From assembly GCA_051453625.1 (NCBI GenBank), contig JBOZIK010000001.1, positions 75,099,449 through 75,163,448 on the forward strand: 64,000 nt of DNA, given 5' to 3'. The translations under genes and the position numbers were made by a program. Below the pieces are notes generated by a model. The model ran no database searches. It saw only the letters and a list, made by a program, of their open reading frames with translations, and had not been told where the DNA came from. The stretch comes from Welwitschia mirabilis (lineage: Eukaryota; Gnetophyta; Gnetopsida; Welwitschiales). Of the stretch, positions 38,684 to 49,759 are shown in pieces. Position 1 is the first letter of the stretch. Each line of letters opens with the position of its first letter.

Positions 38684-39752
38684 CTAAGACTAATACATTA
38701 CATAAACAACTGTACAAAAGCATATCATCCACCTCATTGTCTAAATGACTATACAAATAACAGAACATTTAAGCAAATTATGATACTGACTAAAATCAAT
38801 CTGGTAGTTAATGTGGAATTCTTATGAGATGACATCATCTTTTGTATTATCTAGATGATTAACAAGATAACACTAGATATATGATTCATTAAACTTTACC
38901 AAACACTGATCATTTGTTATACACTTTCTTATGCAGTTATTAGGGTTATGCCTACACCTATTAGTCTTGTTTATTTGTAAAGTTTATTTTGTTAATAAAT
39001 ACTGACTCTGCCCTCAACTTTATATTGTCTTTCTTTGCATAGGAAATTGTTATAATAGGAGATTAAAGGATGAGAGATCCATCCATTATTATTATACAGA
39101 GATATCTTCCCTGGTGTTGGATTGTGCATCCTTCATTGAGGTTCTACTACTTTGTAGGATAGATGTCAATTTGAATCTAATTTAAAACTATGTTTTTCTT
39201 TTATATCTTTATTTTATGCATGCTCCTTATGATTTATGTTTCTTTTAATTTTATAACATCTTATCTAGTAATATAGATCATGAGAATAACCTTTATTAAG
39301 ATTGAGCATTGTTAGTTTAGGTACATTGTATTTCCTTTTTCTAGAGTAACTTTATATAGTTTTCATATTTTGTTCAATGTACCTAATAGCTTACATTTAT
39401 CTCAATGTAGTAATAGCATTTATTAGTTAATCTAGGTTATACAAAACTGATCTCTATGATAGGTTAATTTGCTAATCGGATAAAAGTTGTACTTATTTTA
39501 GAATTGCGTTTCATTTGCATAAGTGTATTTGCATTATTATCTTTGCATTGCATTTTATTTCTACTTAATAGATACATAGTATTTTATTTGTGAAATTAAT
39601 TCTTTTTCTTCTTGTCTATACCTTTAATGGAATACAACATTTATACCACTTCCATCTATATTAGTGTGTTGTGTTGTGCAAAATATATATTTACTTATGA
39701 ATGATAAGATCTTCTTAAGAGTATAACATTTATACAAATATGCATCAAAACA
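38684..39752 (+). repeat. Element D 5' LTR, right part
   Basis: Aligns with 19380-20367 of element B (for example ACTAAAGG/GGATGAGAG then GATCCATCC, and CCTTCATTGAGG). It ends CATCAAAACA, three bases before a primer site. Adding the left part at 28382-28554 gives 1242 bp, equal to the B LTR. Hairpin phrases of the B/D spelling lie at 38718-38762 and 38835-38880. Confidence 0.7.
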
Positions 39753-39755
39753 TCT

Positions 39756-39773
39756 TAGCATCATTATAAAGGA
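39756..39773 (+). promoter_or_regulatory. Primer-binding site of element D
   Basis: TAGCATCATTATAAAGGA. Nine differences from TGGCGCCGTTGCCGGGGA, eight of them G-to-A or C-to-T. Confidence 0.7.
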
Positions 39774-40380
39774 AGGTTATGTATATAAACCTTTTTTTTC
39801 TTGTTTTTCTTTCTTTCTTTAAAAAAAAATAAGAAGAAGCATGAATGGAAATGGATTTCAAACTAGAACTTATGGTACAATAAGCACCTCACTCTAATGT
39901 TTAGTTTAGATAAAAGTGGTTTGCTATAGAAGTTTAACAATGTATCATCAAATCATATTTTAATTGGACCTTTTGCATTTTTTTATTATTTTAAGATAAT
40001 ATTCATACTCAACTATTTTTATCCCTTAATTTCCACCACATTAGCCAATACTTTATCATAATCTTGCTTGGCATCAATGTAATTTAGTTTATTTTGTCTT
40101 TCTTCGCCTATCAATGAGTAGTGAGGCTATACCTTCAATTGTTTAAAAAAAAATTAGACACATTCCTTCCATTTTTCTTTTTTTTTAAAGTAAACATTTT
40201 TAACTAAGAGATTATAGAGAATTAATTGCTTTTATGGAGTTTTTATGTTAATTCTAATAGNNNNNNNNNNTAAATTTAACAAAAAAAAAAAAAAAAGCCA
40301 AAAAAGCATTGCATTGCTTCCAATTGCCATCAGAATGCCTCCCATATTCCAAAGAAGACGCAAATAAATGCCAACGGTAG
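39774..40380 (+). other. Truncated leader of element D and spacer
   Basis: The first bases continue from the primer site as in an LTR element leader. After that nothing can be aligned to A, B or C, so element D is truncated here. It includes a 10-N gap (40261-40270) and an A-run. No genes. Confidence 0.4.
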
Positions 40381-42023
40381 TGGTGACAAGAGTGCAATAG
40401 AATACCCAACTACTAAGAAATGACAGATGTACCTATGGGAGATGATTGTGCTTGTGTGTATGCCATTCGAGTCAACCTTAGCTTTTTCATGTGTTTGTGT
40501 TCAGATTCCCCCCGTTTTGAAAGCAAGATACATCACAGTTGCAGTAGGTGGCATTTCCAATGATGTGCATAGCTCCTCTAGTCCATCAACAGAATGCAAG
40601 TACTTCAGATCTCATAATCCGATTGCTAAGATATCCGATTGGGAAAGATTTCCACATGAAATCAAAGGGATAAGAAAGAGATACGAAATCGAAGAGGGGC
40701 AAGGTGACAAGATCATCAGAACAATGCAATATCACAGAGGGGGGAATGATGAAAGTGGTAGAGAAAGCAAGGCAGCACATCACAGACATGAGACATCATA
40801 ATTAGACCATAGCGTCAAGAACGCCAATCAAAGGAGAATAGCATAGAGAGGGTGGAGAATGCCAATACAGAAAGAGCAACAAAAAGATAGCGGTAGGAAT
40901 AATCAGAAAATAAAAAAACCAGAACACACAACGATAGAACGCTCACAAATGCCAGACGCAAAAGATGACAGTGATCAGAAGAAAAAAGCATTGATAGATC
41001 AAAAGAAACTCTTCAAGCAGAGAACAGTGGCATCATTGTAGCAGAGCAGAGGATCAGACCACAGACGTGAAAGGAAGGGAGCTCATAAGGGACATCAGAG
41101 AAACACCAAAAGGGGGCAACACAAAAAGCGTACAGGAACAGAACAAAAAGCATTCAAACGAATGGTAAAAGGGACGTCAGAATAGATCTTAAACAGAGAG
41201 AACCAAAGTGACATGCATCAGGAATACCACAGGGAGAGATACAACACGTGCAAAGAAAGAGTGACAGAGGCAAACATCACAAGGAAGTTAGTCAAAAAAT
41301 AGAGGCGGAACAGAGGAGCAAAGAGAAACACCCAGCAAAAACGCATCACCAAAAGACACAGTGCAGGCAGTAAGGGACACAGCGTAGGAAGAAAGGTAGA
41401 ATCTCTTTTCTTATTTGTCCAGGTTCTCATTTTTTTTAGAATAATGTCAAGTATTTTTTTTAATAATTTAAAAAAAATTTAATTGTTCAAAAAAATTTGT
41501 TATTTCTTTTATAAGTTTAAAATTATGATTTTATGTGTTAGGACAACATTTTTTTTATTTAGATTTCCAAAAAAAAAATCCTGGTTTTTAGTTTACAACA
41601 TTTTAAAATTATTTTCAATTAAAAAAATTATTTTATTATAAATATTATCTTTATTTTTTAATTTTATCTTTAGCATCAAATAAAAATATAAATAATTGGC
41701 TTATAATCATGTGAAATATTTTCTTTAAATTATAGGAGAATTTAAATCTTATTCTCTCATTGATCGGATTCAATGCCATTTTATTCCTAGATTTACGTCT
41801 TAACGTAATAACAAAATATTAGCTTACATTAAAATAATCTGATGTACTTCGAGTTAAAGTTATTAATGAAAAATCTTATTGCGTAACATTTTCCAGGTGC
41901 ATTTCATTTTAAAATTAGAGTTATTTTCATTAAGCATTTTGTTATATAATTCTAGCATTAAGTCCTACACAACGTCTCTTTATTATTATCATATAAATTC
42001 GAGGTTGCAAAAAAGTAGCAACA
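40381..42023 (+). mobile_element. Probable solo LTR of a Tat-lineage element
   Basis: 41680-42023 is about 95 percent identical by eye to 54400-54732, which directly precedes the primer site of the Tat element, so it is the 3' part of the same LTR. After GTAGCAACA the two diverge: here no primer site follows, as expected for a solo LTR or a 3' LTR. The proposed start (TGGTGAC at 40381) is inferred from a near-match 5-bp flank, ggtag before and ggtac after. The 5' two thirds are more GC- and purine-rich than anything nearby. The open frame at 40427-40801 lies in this LTR and shows no protein similarity. Confidence 0.55.
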
Positions 42024-42028
42024 GGTAC

Positions 42029-42959
42029 ATAATAGGTGACTTCAAAGAAGTGATAATGATTCAAAGGATTAAATTAGTATCACATTAATATTCAAGTCAA
42101 ATCCTACCTTTCTCTACTTAGTTTTACTCAAATGTTATTGCAATCCTTCCTCAAATTCTCTTGGAAATCAAATGTAAAAGAAACCTCTTTTTATTTGAAA
42201 AGGTATTTAAATTTTGAAAATTCTCATTGAAATTAATAAAATTCTTGTTATACTCTTTTTTGTATAATGAAGGATTAGTTTTAGAGCTTATTTTATTGCA
42301 TATTCAATTTGATTTCATGACATATGATTCATTTGAGGCTTTTATATGAAAATGTTATTAGAATACTTTTGAATAAAGTTCTTAAATTTAGTTTTTTTAA
42401 TTTTGTATTTTTAGTTTTGGAATTCCACTCATTATTATAGTATATCTAATTTTAAGATTTGGAGTTGAAGCTTCAATCGTATTTTAATCCAAATTTCATG
42501 ATTTTATTTTAATTTGTTATTACTTTCATATCAATTTTCTGTGAATATAACTAGTTCAATACATGATATGATTTACAATGTAAATTGATGTTTTCTTTTG
42601 CTATATGATATACAATACATTCATGGATTAATTAGGAAAGAATTTGTAGAATATACTAGTATACTTTCATCCATTGTTACTGGGGTGACAAATTACTAGC
42701 ACTGTGAAATCAATATTTTTTTAATTTTCATTTTTATATGTATAGTTAAGCTAAAATCAAGTAGCTCTTTTTATATTTTCTTTCACATGAAAAGGTCTTG
42801 TTAAAATTTAATTTACCTAATATATTACTTGTAAAAATTAGCTAGATCTACTTTATTAATTAAGCCTAATTTTTATTATCTTGAATCCACATCCAAAATC
42901 TTCCTAGGGTATGATAAGATAACTCAAAATAGCATAGCTAGTTCTTATGACTCATTACA
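42029..42959 (+). repeat. Likely 5' LTR part of element G
   Basis: It ends CTCATTACA, three bases before a tRNA-Asp-type primer site, so this stretch is probably the 3' part of G's 5' LTR. Its start is obscured by the Tat LTR. A matching 3' LTR was not recognised downstream, so this rests on the primer site alone. Confidence 0.4.
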
Positions 42960-42962
42960 TTT

Positions 42963-42980
42963 TAGCACCATTGTTATGGA
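42963..42980 (+). promoter_or_regulatory. Primer-binding site of element G
   Basis: TAGCACCATTGTTATGGA. Seven differences from TGGCGCCGTTGCCGGGGA, six of them G-to-A or C-to-T. AAGAA follows, as at the other sites. Confidence 0.7.
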
Positions 42981-43949
42981 AGAACTAGTGATTTAAGATC
43001 TTGTACTAGATCTACTAGTTTTTACTTTCAAATTTTTAAGTTCTATTATTGAATCTTTTCTTAAATAAAAAAGTACTCTATTTATTTCTTATTCTTTTCA
43101 TTTTATGAATTTTTCATTTTCTAATCCTTATTATTTAATTTTTTTTTTTTTTTAACTTCCCATTAAATCCTTTATTAAATTCAAGCTAAGATTAGTTTTT
43201 TAATTTTCCTTTTAGTTAGATTATACATGTTTTCTTCAAAATCTTCTTTTCAATTTGTCCTTTTAGTAGTTTTTTCCTTTTTTTTTTTTTTGTGTAGTTT
43301 CTTTTGGGAATATCTCTTAAATCATTTTCATTTCTAATTTATTTTTACGTTTAAATTAATTCAATAGTATTATTTTTCTATTTTTTAAGATAAAAATCCA
43401 TCATAAGGTACATTGTGGAAGACTATCAAACAACCAAGCAAGAAAGAGATTCAAGGAGAAAATCTTGGATCTTAGTGAATGAAAGCTCTACATTAGACAT
43501 GAATATCCAAGTAAGTATTATAAATCTTTAAAGTTCATTAATAAATAATTCAAAACTATAATTTCATTAAAAACTTATTTATGATTTTTAAAATCATATT
43601 TACAAAATTCCTTTCCATTTTGCAAAAAATAAGGAACCATTTCTAGTTATAAAAGTTCTATGTTACTTTAAAAAAGAAATGTTTGATTTAAAAGCATTTA
43701 AAATGAAAAATAACATGAAGATATTTCATTTTTGTTTGAAAATTTTTGAATTAAAAGAAGTCATTAAGAGAATAAAAGAGTTTATTTGATTCTTAGATTT
43801 AAGGAAATTATATTTTCTTTTCTTATTTTTACTCTTTGAAAAGTGAACTCTAAATCATTTCTAATTTTAAATTTCTTAATTTTATGTACTTAAAATTAAA
43901 AAAGTATTATTTTAAGTCTAAATTGAATTTAGGTTAATGAATTTTAAGA

Positions 43950-46900
43950 CATTGCCTAAACTGCTTAAATGAGGCAGAGGTAGAGGAAATAATAGTGAAA
44001 AACCTGAGTGGGTGAGGAATCCCTCTTTTAATCACTTATAACATTTATTATCCAACCTTGAACTTATGAAGAAATAAATACCTTTCAACATTTAGATGAG
44101 AAACAAATTTCTACTAGATCTAGGGATCTACAATGATAAATTTAGAAACCAGGAAAACCGTGAAGGAACTAACTTTAACTAGAAGATCAAGGAAAATTCT
44201 TATCCAAATTTTACAACAGCAATTCCAATTAAAAGACAAAATCACTACTATATTTAATTAGATTAATGGATTTGATAAGTTATATGGTAAAGATCTTAAT
44301 ATAGCTTCCAACTTCTAACTTTTTAAAGAGGTAGTAAGTCCACTATTAAACCTAAGGAAAAGACCTTTCAAACTAATAAAAAGTTTAAAATCATTATGTT
44401 TTGCTAAGAAGTACTTAGTAGAAGTAAGATTTCATCTAATGGAAAATCATTAGAACTTACTTCTATCTAATATTACTTTCTATTTAACTTGCAAAGGCTT
44501 TTAGTCAACACAAATAGAGGATTACACAATGATTCCATAATTCTATAGAGAGTAATTAAGTATGTAAATGTTGTAGGACATCTCTCAAATATAACCACTT
44601 AATAATAATAAAGATTATTAAACTCAAATCAGAAAGAAAGAAACAAGGGTGGAAAATTTATGACCCAATATCATAGTTACAATACTTAGAAATGCTAACA
44701 ACTTTATGGAAATATACAAATCCAAGAACTAATTAAATGCAAGAAATTAAGACATCTTTAATTAAATTAAGTGATGAAATGCTAGGCTGACAGTAAATAA
44801 TACAAAACCAAAGATCTAAATTCATGAAACCAAACATTAACACCATACCTAATTTAAAAAATGATCATTTTTCTTCCTTAAATGTAACTTCACATCACAT
44901 GTCCACACATACATTTTCATTAATAAGATTTACAAAAACTTCTTTAAATTCTACTACATTAGAACTAAAGTAAAATTAATCCACAACTCAAGTCTATTAG
45001 GGTATGACAACAATAGGATATCCTCTTGATGTAATAAATGCAACCATTTACTAGAACTGATTCCATGTTTTATTTTACAACACATCAAATTCCTTCAAAC
45101 TCCTTATTCAGAGAGTCAAATTTTAACCCTAGTTTGCAACTAGAACAAATAATAATTCCATAAATCATTTAACCAAATCAAGTTATAACTCCTCTAATGA
45201 AATAATTTTACTTTGTAAATTTAGGAGCACCAATTATAAAAAATATGATCTACTATGGATAAACATTAAAGGATCTTAACTTCCAACATGAATAAATCTT
45301 CATGGATCCTTAGTGTTTCTACTAGGACCTTATGTCAAAGTTTAAATTATGCAATTCTCATTTACATTCCATAAAAATAATGGTGAAGGGTCCAATAATA
45401 CATTTAAACAAATTTGAAATTATGTGATGATCATTAGTATCTACAGCTGCTGGTAAAAATAAAATGATTTATTTTATGATAAGTTTAAAAGATGAAGCTA
45501 ATTTTTAGTTGTAAACTAATACAATATAGCATTAAATCTTTTGAGAACTAAAAAAAAATGCTTTTATGATAAAGTTTTCTTTTAATGATAAGCTATACAA
45601 TTTGAGAAACTAATTAATGAGTTTCTAACAAAAAGAAGGATAATATTATGAGGAATCTTATAGGAGGTTTTATAGGTTATGCTAAAGGGATCTTTTTTTT
45701 CTATTTGTGTTTTTTCTAAAACTTAAAATATTAGTACTTATTGTAGATGATAAAATAAAAAATGCTAATCTCACATAGTCACATTTAGCTCATCATGAGT
45801 TACTGTCACATCAACTTGTTCAAATGTTTATTAAAGAATTAAATAAATATATAAGGACATATGTAGACTTTATAGAAAATGGAAACATCCTTAATAAGAC
45901 ATTAAAATGTGATTTTAAAATCTTAAAATAATTACTTGATTAAAGCAAGAGATGGCTAATTAAGATACTAACAAAGTAGACTTTTCTCAAGAGCAATTAG
46001 AGAAGGTTTAAAAAATAGAGGAGATGATACAAAAATTGATAAGTCTCATGATAATTCAACTATATCAAACATCTCCTTTATTAAAAACATTGTTCTTAGT
46101 AATATAATTTGTATTCTAGCACACACCGAACAATTGCACCTTAAATTTATCCTAAATCTAGTTTAATAACTATGGGAAATTCTTAGTTGTGTATTTTTTA
46201 ATTAAAAAAGTAAAACATCAAAATTAAACTTATGGATCTTGAAAATATGTACCTAATATTATAAAAGAAATGATATTAATTTTTTAAGAAAATACATCTT
46301 CCACTTCTACCAATTTAATTCCAACTCCACAAGTAAATCTTCTCAACACTCAAATACTATAATGACAAGGATATTCAAATTATCAATAAAGACTATCATA
46401 CTCATCAAATATGTACAGACTTGATGTTTTAATAAGGCAATCTCAAGTTAGTAATGGAATCTAGTATTTAGATAATTTTATAAATAGTAGATCATGAGTC
46501 AAATTATTAAGCAATAAAAAGATTTAATGAATGAAAATGTTGAAAACATGAGTAAATGCTCATGGATTTTGTGTAAAGAAACCAATCAAGATTACTATCA
46601 CAATGAGAATCAAACCTTACTAATAAACCTCATAAGCAAGCTTAATCAATAGTCTTAAAATTGAAAGCCTTAGATCTCTCAAAAAGTAACCAACTTATAA
46701 GAAATAAGAATAAAACTTTAATAAAATTAAGAGTAATAAAGGTTGAAACAATTAAAGACAGAACTATCAAGAAGGAATTTAAATAAGTAGAAACATCTAA
46801 ATAAGAAGCCTTATTTACTTCTCTTTAAACTACAGTAATGAAGGAATCAATTCCTCAACAAACTTTTCTCAGAAGATTCAAAGAAAACATTACATATGAT
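43950..46900 (+). pseudogene. Presumed gag region of element G
   Basis: Position between the leader and protease implies gag and the gag-pro spacer. Only scattered phrases can be read (for example RGRGNN near 43975), and no capsid or CCHC motif is certain. No other gene is visible in this 3-kb stretch. Confidence 0.4.
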
Positions 46901-47079
46901 GGAAAAATTAATTGCATTTTCAAATAAGTGAAACTAAAGATATCTTTGACATATAAGAGATACTTCCATTTATTTTAAATATATTAGGGATCTATGTTTA
47001 AAAAGGAAAAGGAATTTTATTTCTCAATAAGTTTACTTGATAAAACATATAACCCAAATGATGAAAAAGATGATTTCAC

Positions 47080-47350
47080 CTAAGTATAAGGATCTTAGAT
47101 TGACAATTAATTCATTAATCATGAATGAAAATAGAATACCTTATGCACTATTGGACTAAAGTTCATGTGTGAATATCATGCCTTTCTATCTATATAAAAC
47201 TTTAGGGTTAACAAAATTTCATGAAACTAATATAACTCTATCATTAGAAGATAGTTTTATTATAAGTCCTAAAGGAATCATTAAAAATGTCTTAGTTTAA
47301 ATAGATTAATATATATACCTTGTATATTTTAGAATCTTGGATATTACTTA
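47080..47350 (+). pseudogene. Aspartic protease remnant of element G
   Basis: Readable phrases are NRIPYALLDL, CVNIMPFYLYKTLGLTKFHE, TNITLSLEDSF and SPKGIIKNVLV. They match the retropepsin and following strands of Athila-type pol (ALLDLGASVNLMP...LGL...TNVTLQLADRS...PRGIIEDVLV). A frameshift and stops break it around the active site, which is no longer D-T/S-G. Confidence 0.8.
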
Positions 47351-47969
47351 GAATTTTTTTTTCTAATTATTTTGAAAAGACTATGATTAGCTATATCAGA
47401 TATTGTAATTCATTATCATACTAGACTAGTGTAATTAACTTTTATAAATCTAAAAATAAACATGAATATTTTTAATTCTTCTAAGATTCATCAATAATCT
47501 TGACTAAATAATTCTTAGCAAAAATCCTCTTTAATTAGTATTGAAAATAAGCAATCTTCTAGATTTAAAGGATAAACATGACAAAGCTAAATCAATTGAA
47601 TAAATAATACTCCTTAGACTATAATATAATTAAGACATCATCATTCAAAATAAATTTCAAGAGGTATTAGAGTTTAATAATATGTCCTAAACTTTAAAAT
47701 CTTTTTTCTGGATGCAAGAAATCTTAAGCCACTAATAATTAGCAAAGATCTAAATCCTACCCAAGAGGGAAAATATATTTAAGTAAAATAAGGAATCCTT
47801 TACATGGTACACAAATATCTTTAAAAAGTAATTTCACTAGCTCTCATAATACATAAAATTTACTTAGAAGAAAATGTGAAACCAATTATGTAACCCCCCT
47901 TAACATTTGAATCCTTAAGTTCACAAATTATAAAAACAAGAAATTATGTACCCTATATTAAATAGTGAG

Positions 47970-48540
47970 TAAACAAGTTCAATTTATAGTAGTGCAAAAA
48001 AAAAATGGTCATTAGAAGGTTTGTGTTGATTTTAAGAAATTAAATAAACATACCAGGAAGGACAACTTTCCCATATCATACATTTATTAAATCCTTGAAA
48101 AACTCTTAGCACATGAATACTATTACTTCTTGGATGGATTTAATGATTAGAACCAAATTAACATAGTACCTAAAGATCCATACAAGACACATTCACTTCA
48201 ATGTTTGAGACCTTTACCTATTACAAAATACCTTTTGGATTATGCAATGAACTTATTACTTTTTAAAAAGTCATGATGTTAACATTTTCTATTGTGTTAG
48301 AAGAACATGTAAAGATCTTTATGAATGATTTTTTAATATATTAATATTTCTTTAATCAAATCCAAAAAAGACTTCAAAAATTTCTGACATGATGATTTGA
48401 GAAGGATTTAAAACTAAGTTGGAAGAAAATCCATTTTATGGTTAAAAGTGGGATTTTTTAGGAGATGTTATATCATAGAGAAGAATAACTATGAACCTTA
48501 AAAAAGTCTAAGTTATCACATCTTTATCAACTTCAATGAA
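47970..48540 (+). pseudogene. Reverse transcriptase remnant of element G
   Basis: VCVDFKKLNKHTRKDNFPIS near 48024-48083, then ILEKLLAHEYYYFLDGF near 48090-48140, then a frame change. The active-site box reads FMND near 48320-48335 where YMDD is expected, again a G-to-A type change. These are the standard RT blocks of the Athila group. Confidence 0.85.
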
Positions 48541-48589
48541 TCTTAAAATAGTAAGAGGTTTTTTCAAACATACTAAATGTTATTAATGT

Positions 48590-48990
48590 TTTATTAAAGA
48601 TTTTCTAAAAGTTGCAAATCCTTTGTATGAATTATTGGAAAAAGATATATCCTTTATATGGACCAATTCCTATGAAGAAATTTTTAAGGTCTTGAAATAA
48701 GGAGTCATTAGTGCACCTATTATTAGTGCACTAAATTGGCAATATCCTTTAATGTGTAACACTAGTAACAATTCAGTTGATGTCATATTAGAAGAAAACA
48801 TTGGTCATAAGCCACATGTCATCTATTATATTAAAAAAAAATCTTATTTTAGCTTCATGTAATTATATAACAACTAAAAAGTAATTGATTGTAATTTTTA
48901 TAGTACTTCATAAGTTTTTGACGTTACTTTATGGGTTTCAACCAAGCAAATTGATAATGTTCATATTATGTGTTGGTGTTTACCAATGTA
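48590..48990 (+). pseudogene. RT connection and RNase H remnant of element G
   Basis: It reads ISFIWTNSYEEIFKVLK, then GVISAPIISALNWQYPLMCN, then TSNNSVDVILEENIGHKPHV and IYY. These correspond to the connection domain and RNase H start of Athila pol (F-W---C--AF--LK---APII---DW---F-LMCDASD-AVGAVL). The catalytic Asp after LMC is replaced by Asn. Confidence 0.8.
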
Positions 48991-49199
48991 AGAATTTTAC
49001 TTAGATAATAAATATCAATGAAGTCATAAGAATATAATAACAAATCATATTTATCAATTGAAAAATATCCTAAAAATGTTAAACTAAAGATATGTTTAAT
49101 AACAAATTCCCAAATAAGAAATTATTTGTAATACATTCTATTCCTCAAAACTAAGATCATGATATGAAAATATTGAAATTACCTCTTTATGCTTTGCAT

Positions 49200-49700
49200 T
49201 CCAAAATATGATTAAGGATAAATAATTATTTTCTAAAAGAATTAAAACTTACATCTAAAAAATCAATTGTTATATTAAATTTATAAATATTAAATTAGAT
49301 GTTAAGGTACTCTAGAGTGGGAACAATCTAAAAATTACAAATATGTCATGATACTTATTTTTTAGGTCATTTCAATAAAGAGAATATAAGTTTAAAATTT
49401 TGACAAAGTGAATTTTATTGACATACTTTATTTCAAGATTCTCATAACTATGTCTTAAAATGTGACCCTTTCCACTAGTTATAAGGATTAATAAAATAAG
49501 ATGAAATTTCTATGAATCCAATCTTAGAATGTAAATCATCTCACATTTGGAAATTTATTTCATTATGTTGCTTATAGAATAAAATGGATATTAGTACATC
49601 ATTTTTTGTATTGATTACATTATAAAATAGGTAGATGCCAAAACAACTAAAACTAATAATGTCAAAATAGTTATTACATTTTTTAAAGGACATATCTTAT
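49200..49700 (+). pseudogene. Integrase remnant of element G, truncated
   Basis: Phrases DEISMNPILECKSSHIW near 49500-49550 and KWVDAKTTKTNNVKIV near 49625-49680 match the start of the integrase core (NPILECEIFD-WGIDFMG and YVSKWVEA-ATKTNDAKVV). The SD-G-HF and E-containing parts are absent, so the element is cut off in mid-core near 49700. Confidence 0.7.
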
Positions 49701-49759
49701 AATGCTTTATACATCCACATGTACTTATGCGTTATTTTTCATGATGAAATCTAGCTATA

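Larger units (their letters stand above)
42963..49700 (+). mobile_element. Element G: old Athila-like retrotransposon, internal region
   Basis: Primer site, leader (42981-43950), then remains of gag, protease, RT, RNase H and integrase in the usual order on the plus strand. Protein phrases are closer to textbook Athila (YYYFLDGF, ALLDL) than those of A-D, yet the frame is broken throughout. It is a separate branch: its 5' region does not match the A-D LTRs. Its 3' end is lost near 49700-49760. Confidence 0.7.

Noticed and set aside
40427-40801. A 124-codon open frame on the plus strand
   Set aside because: It lies inside the probable Tat LTR, shows no recognisable domain, and overlaps an antisense frame of similar quality. 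The higher GC content there makes chance open frames longer.
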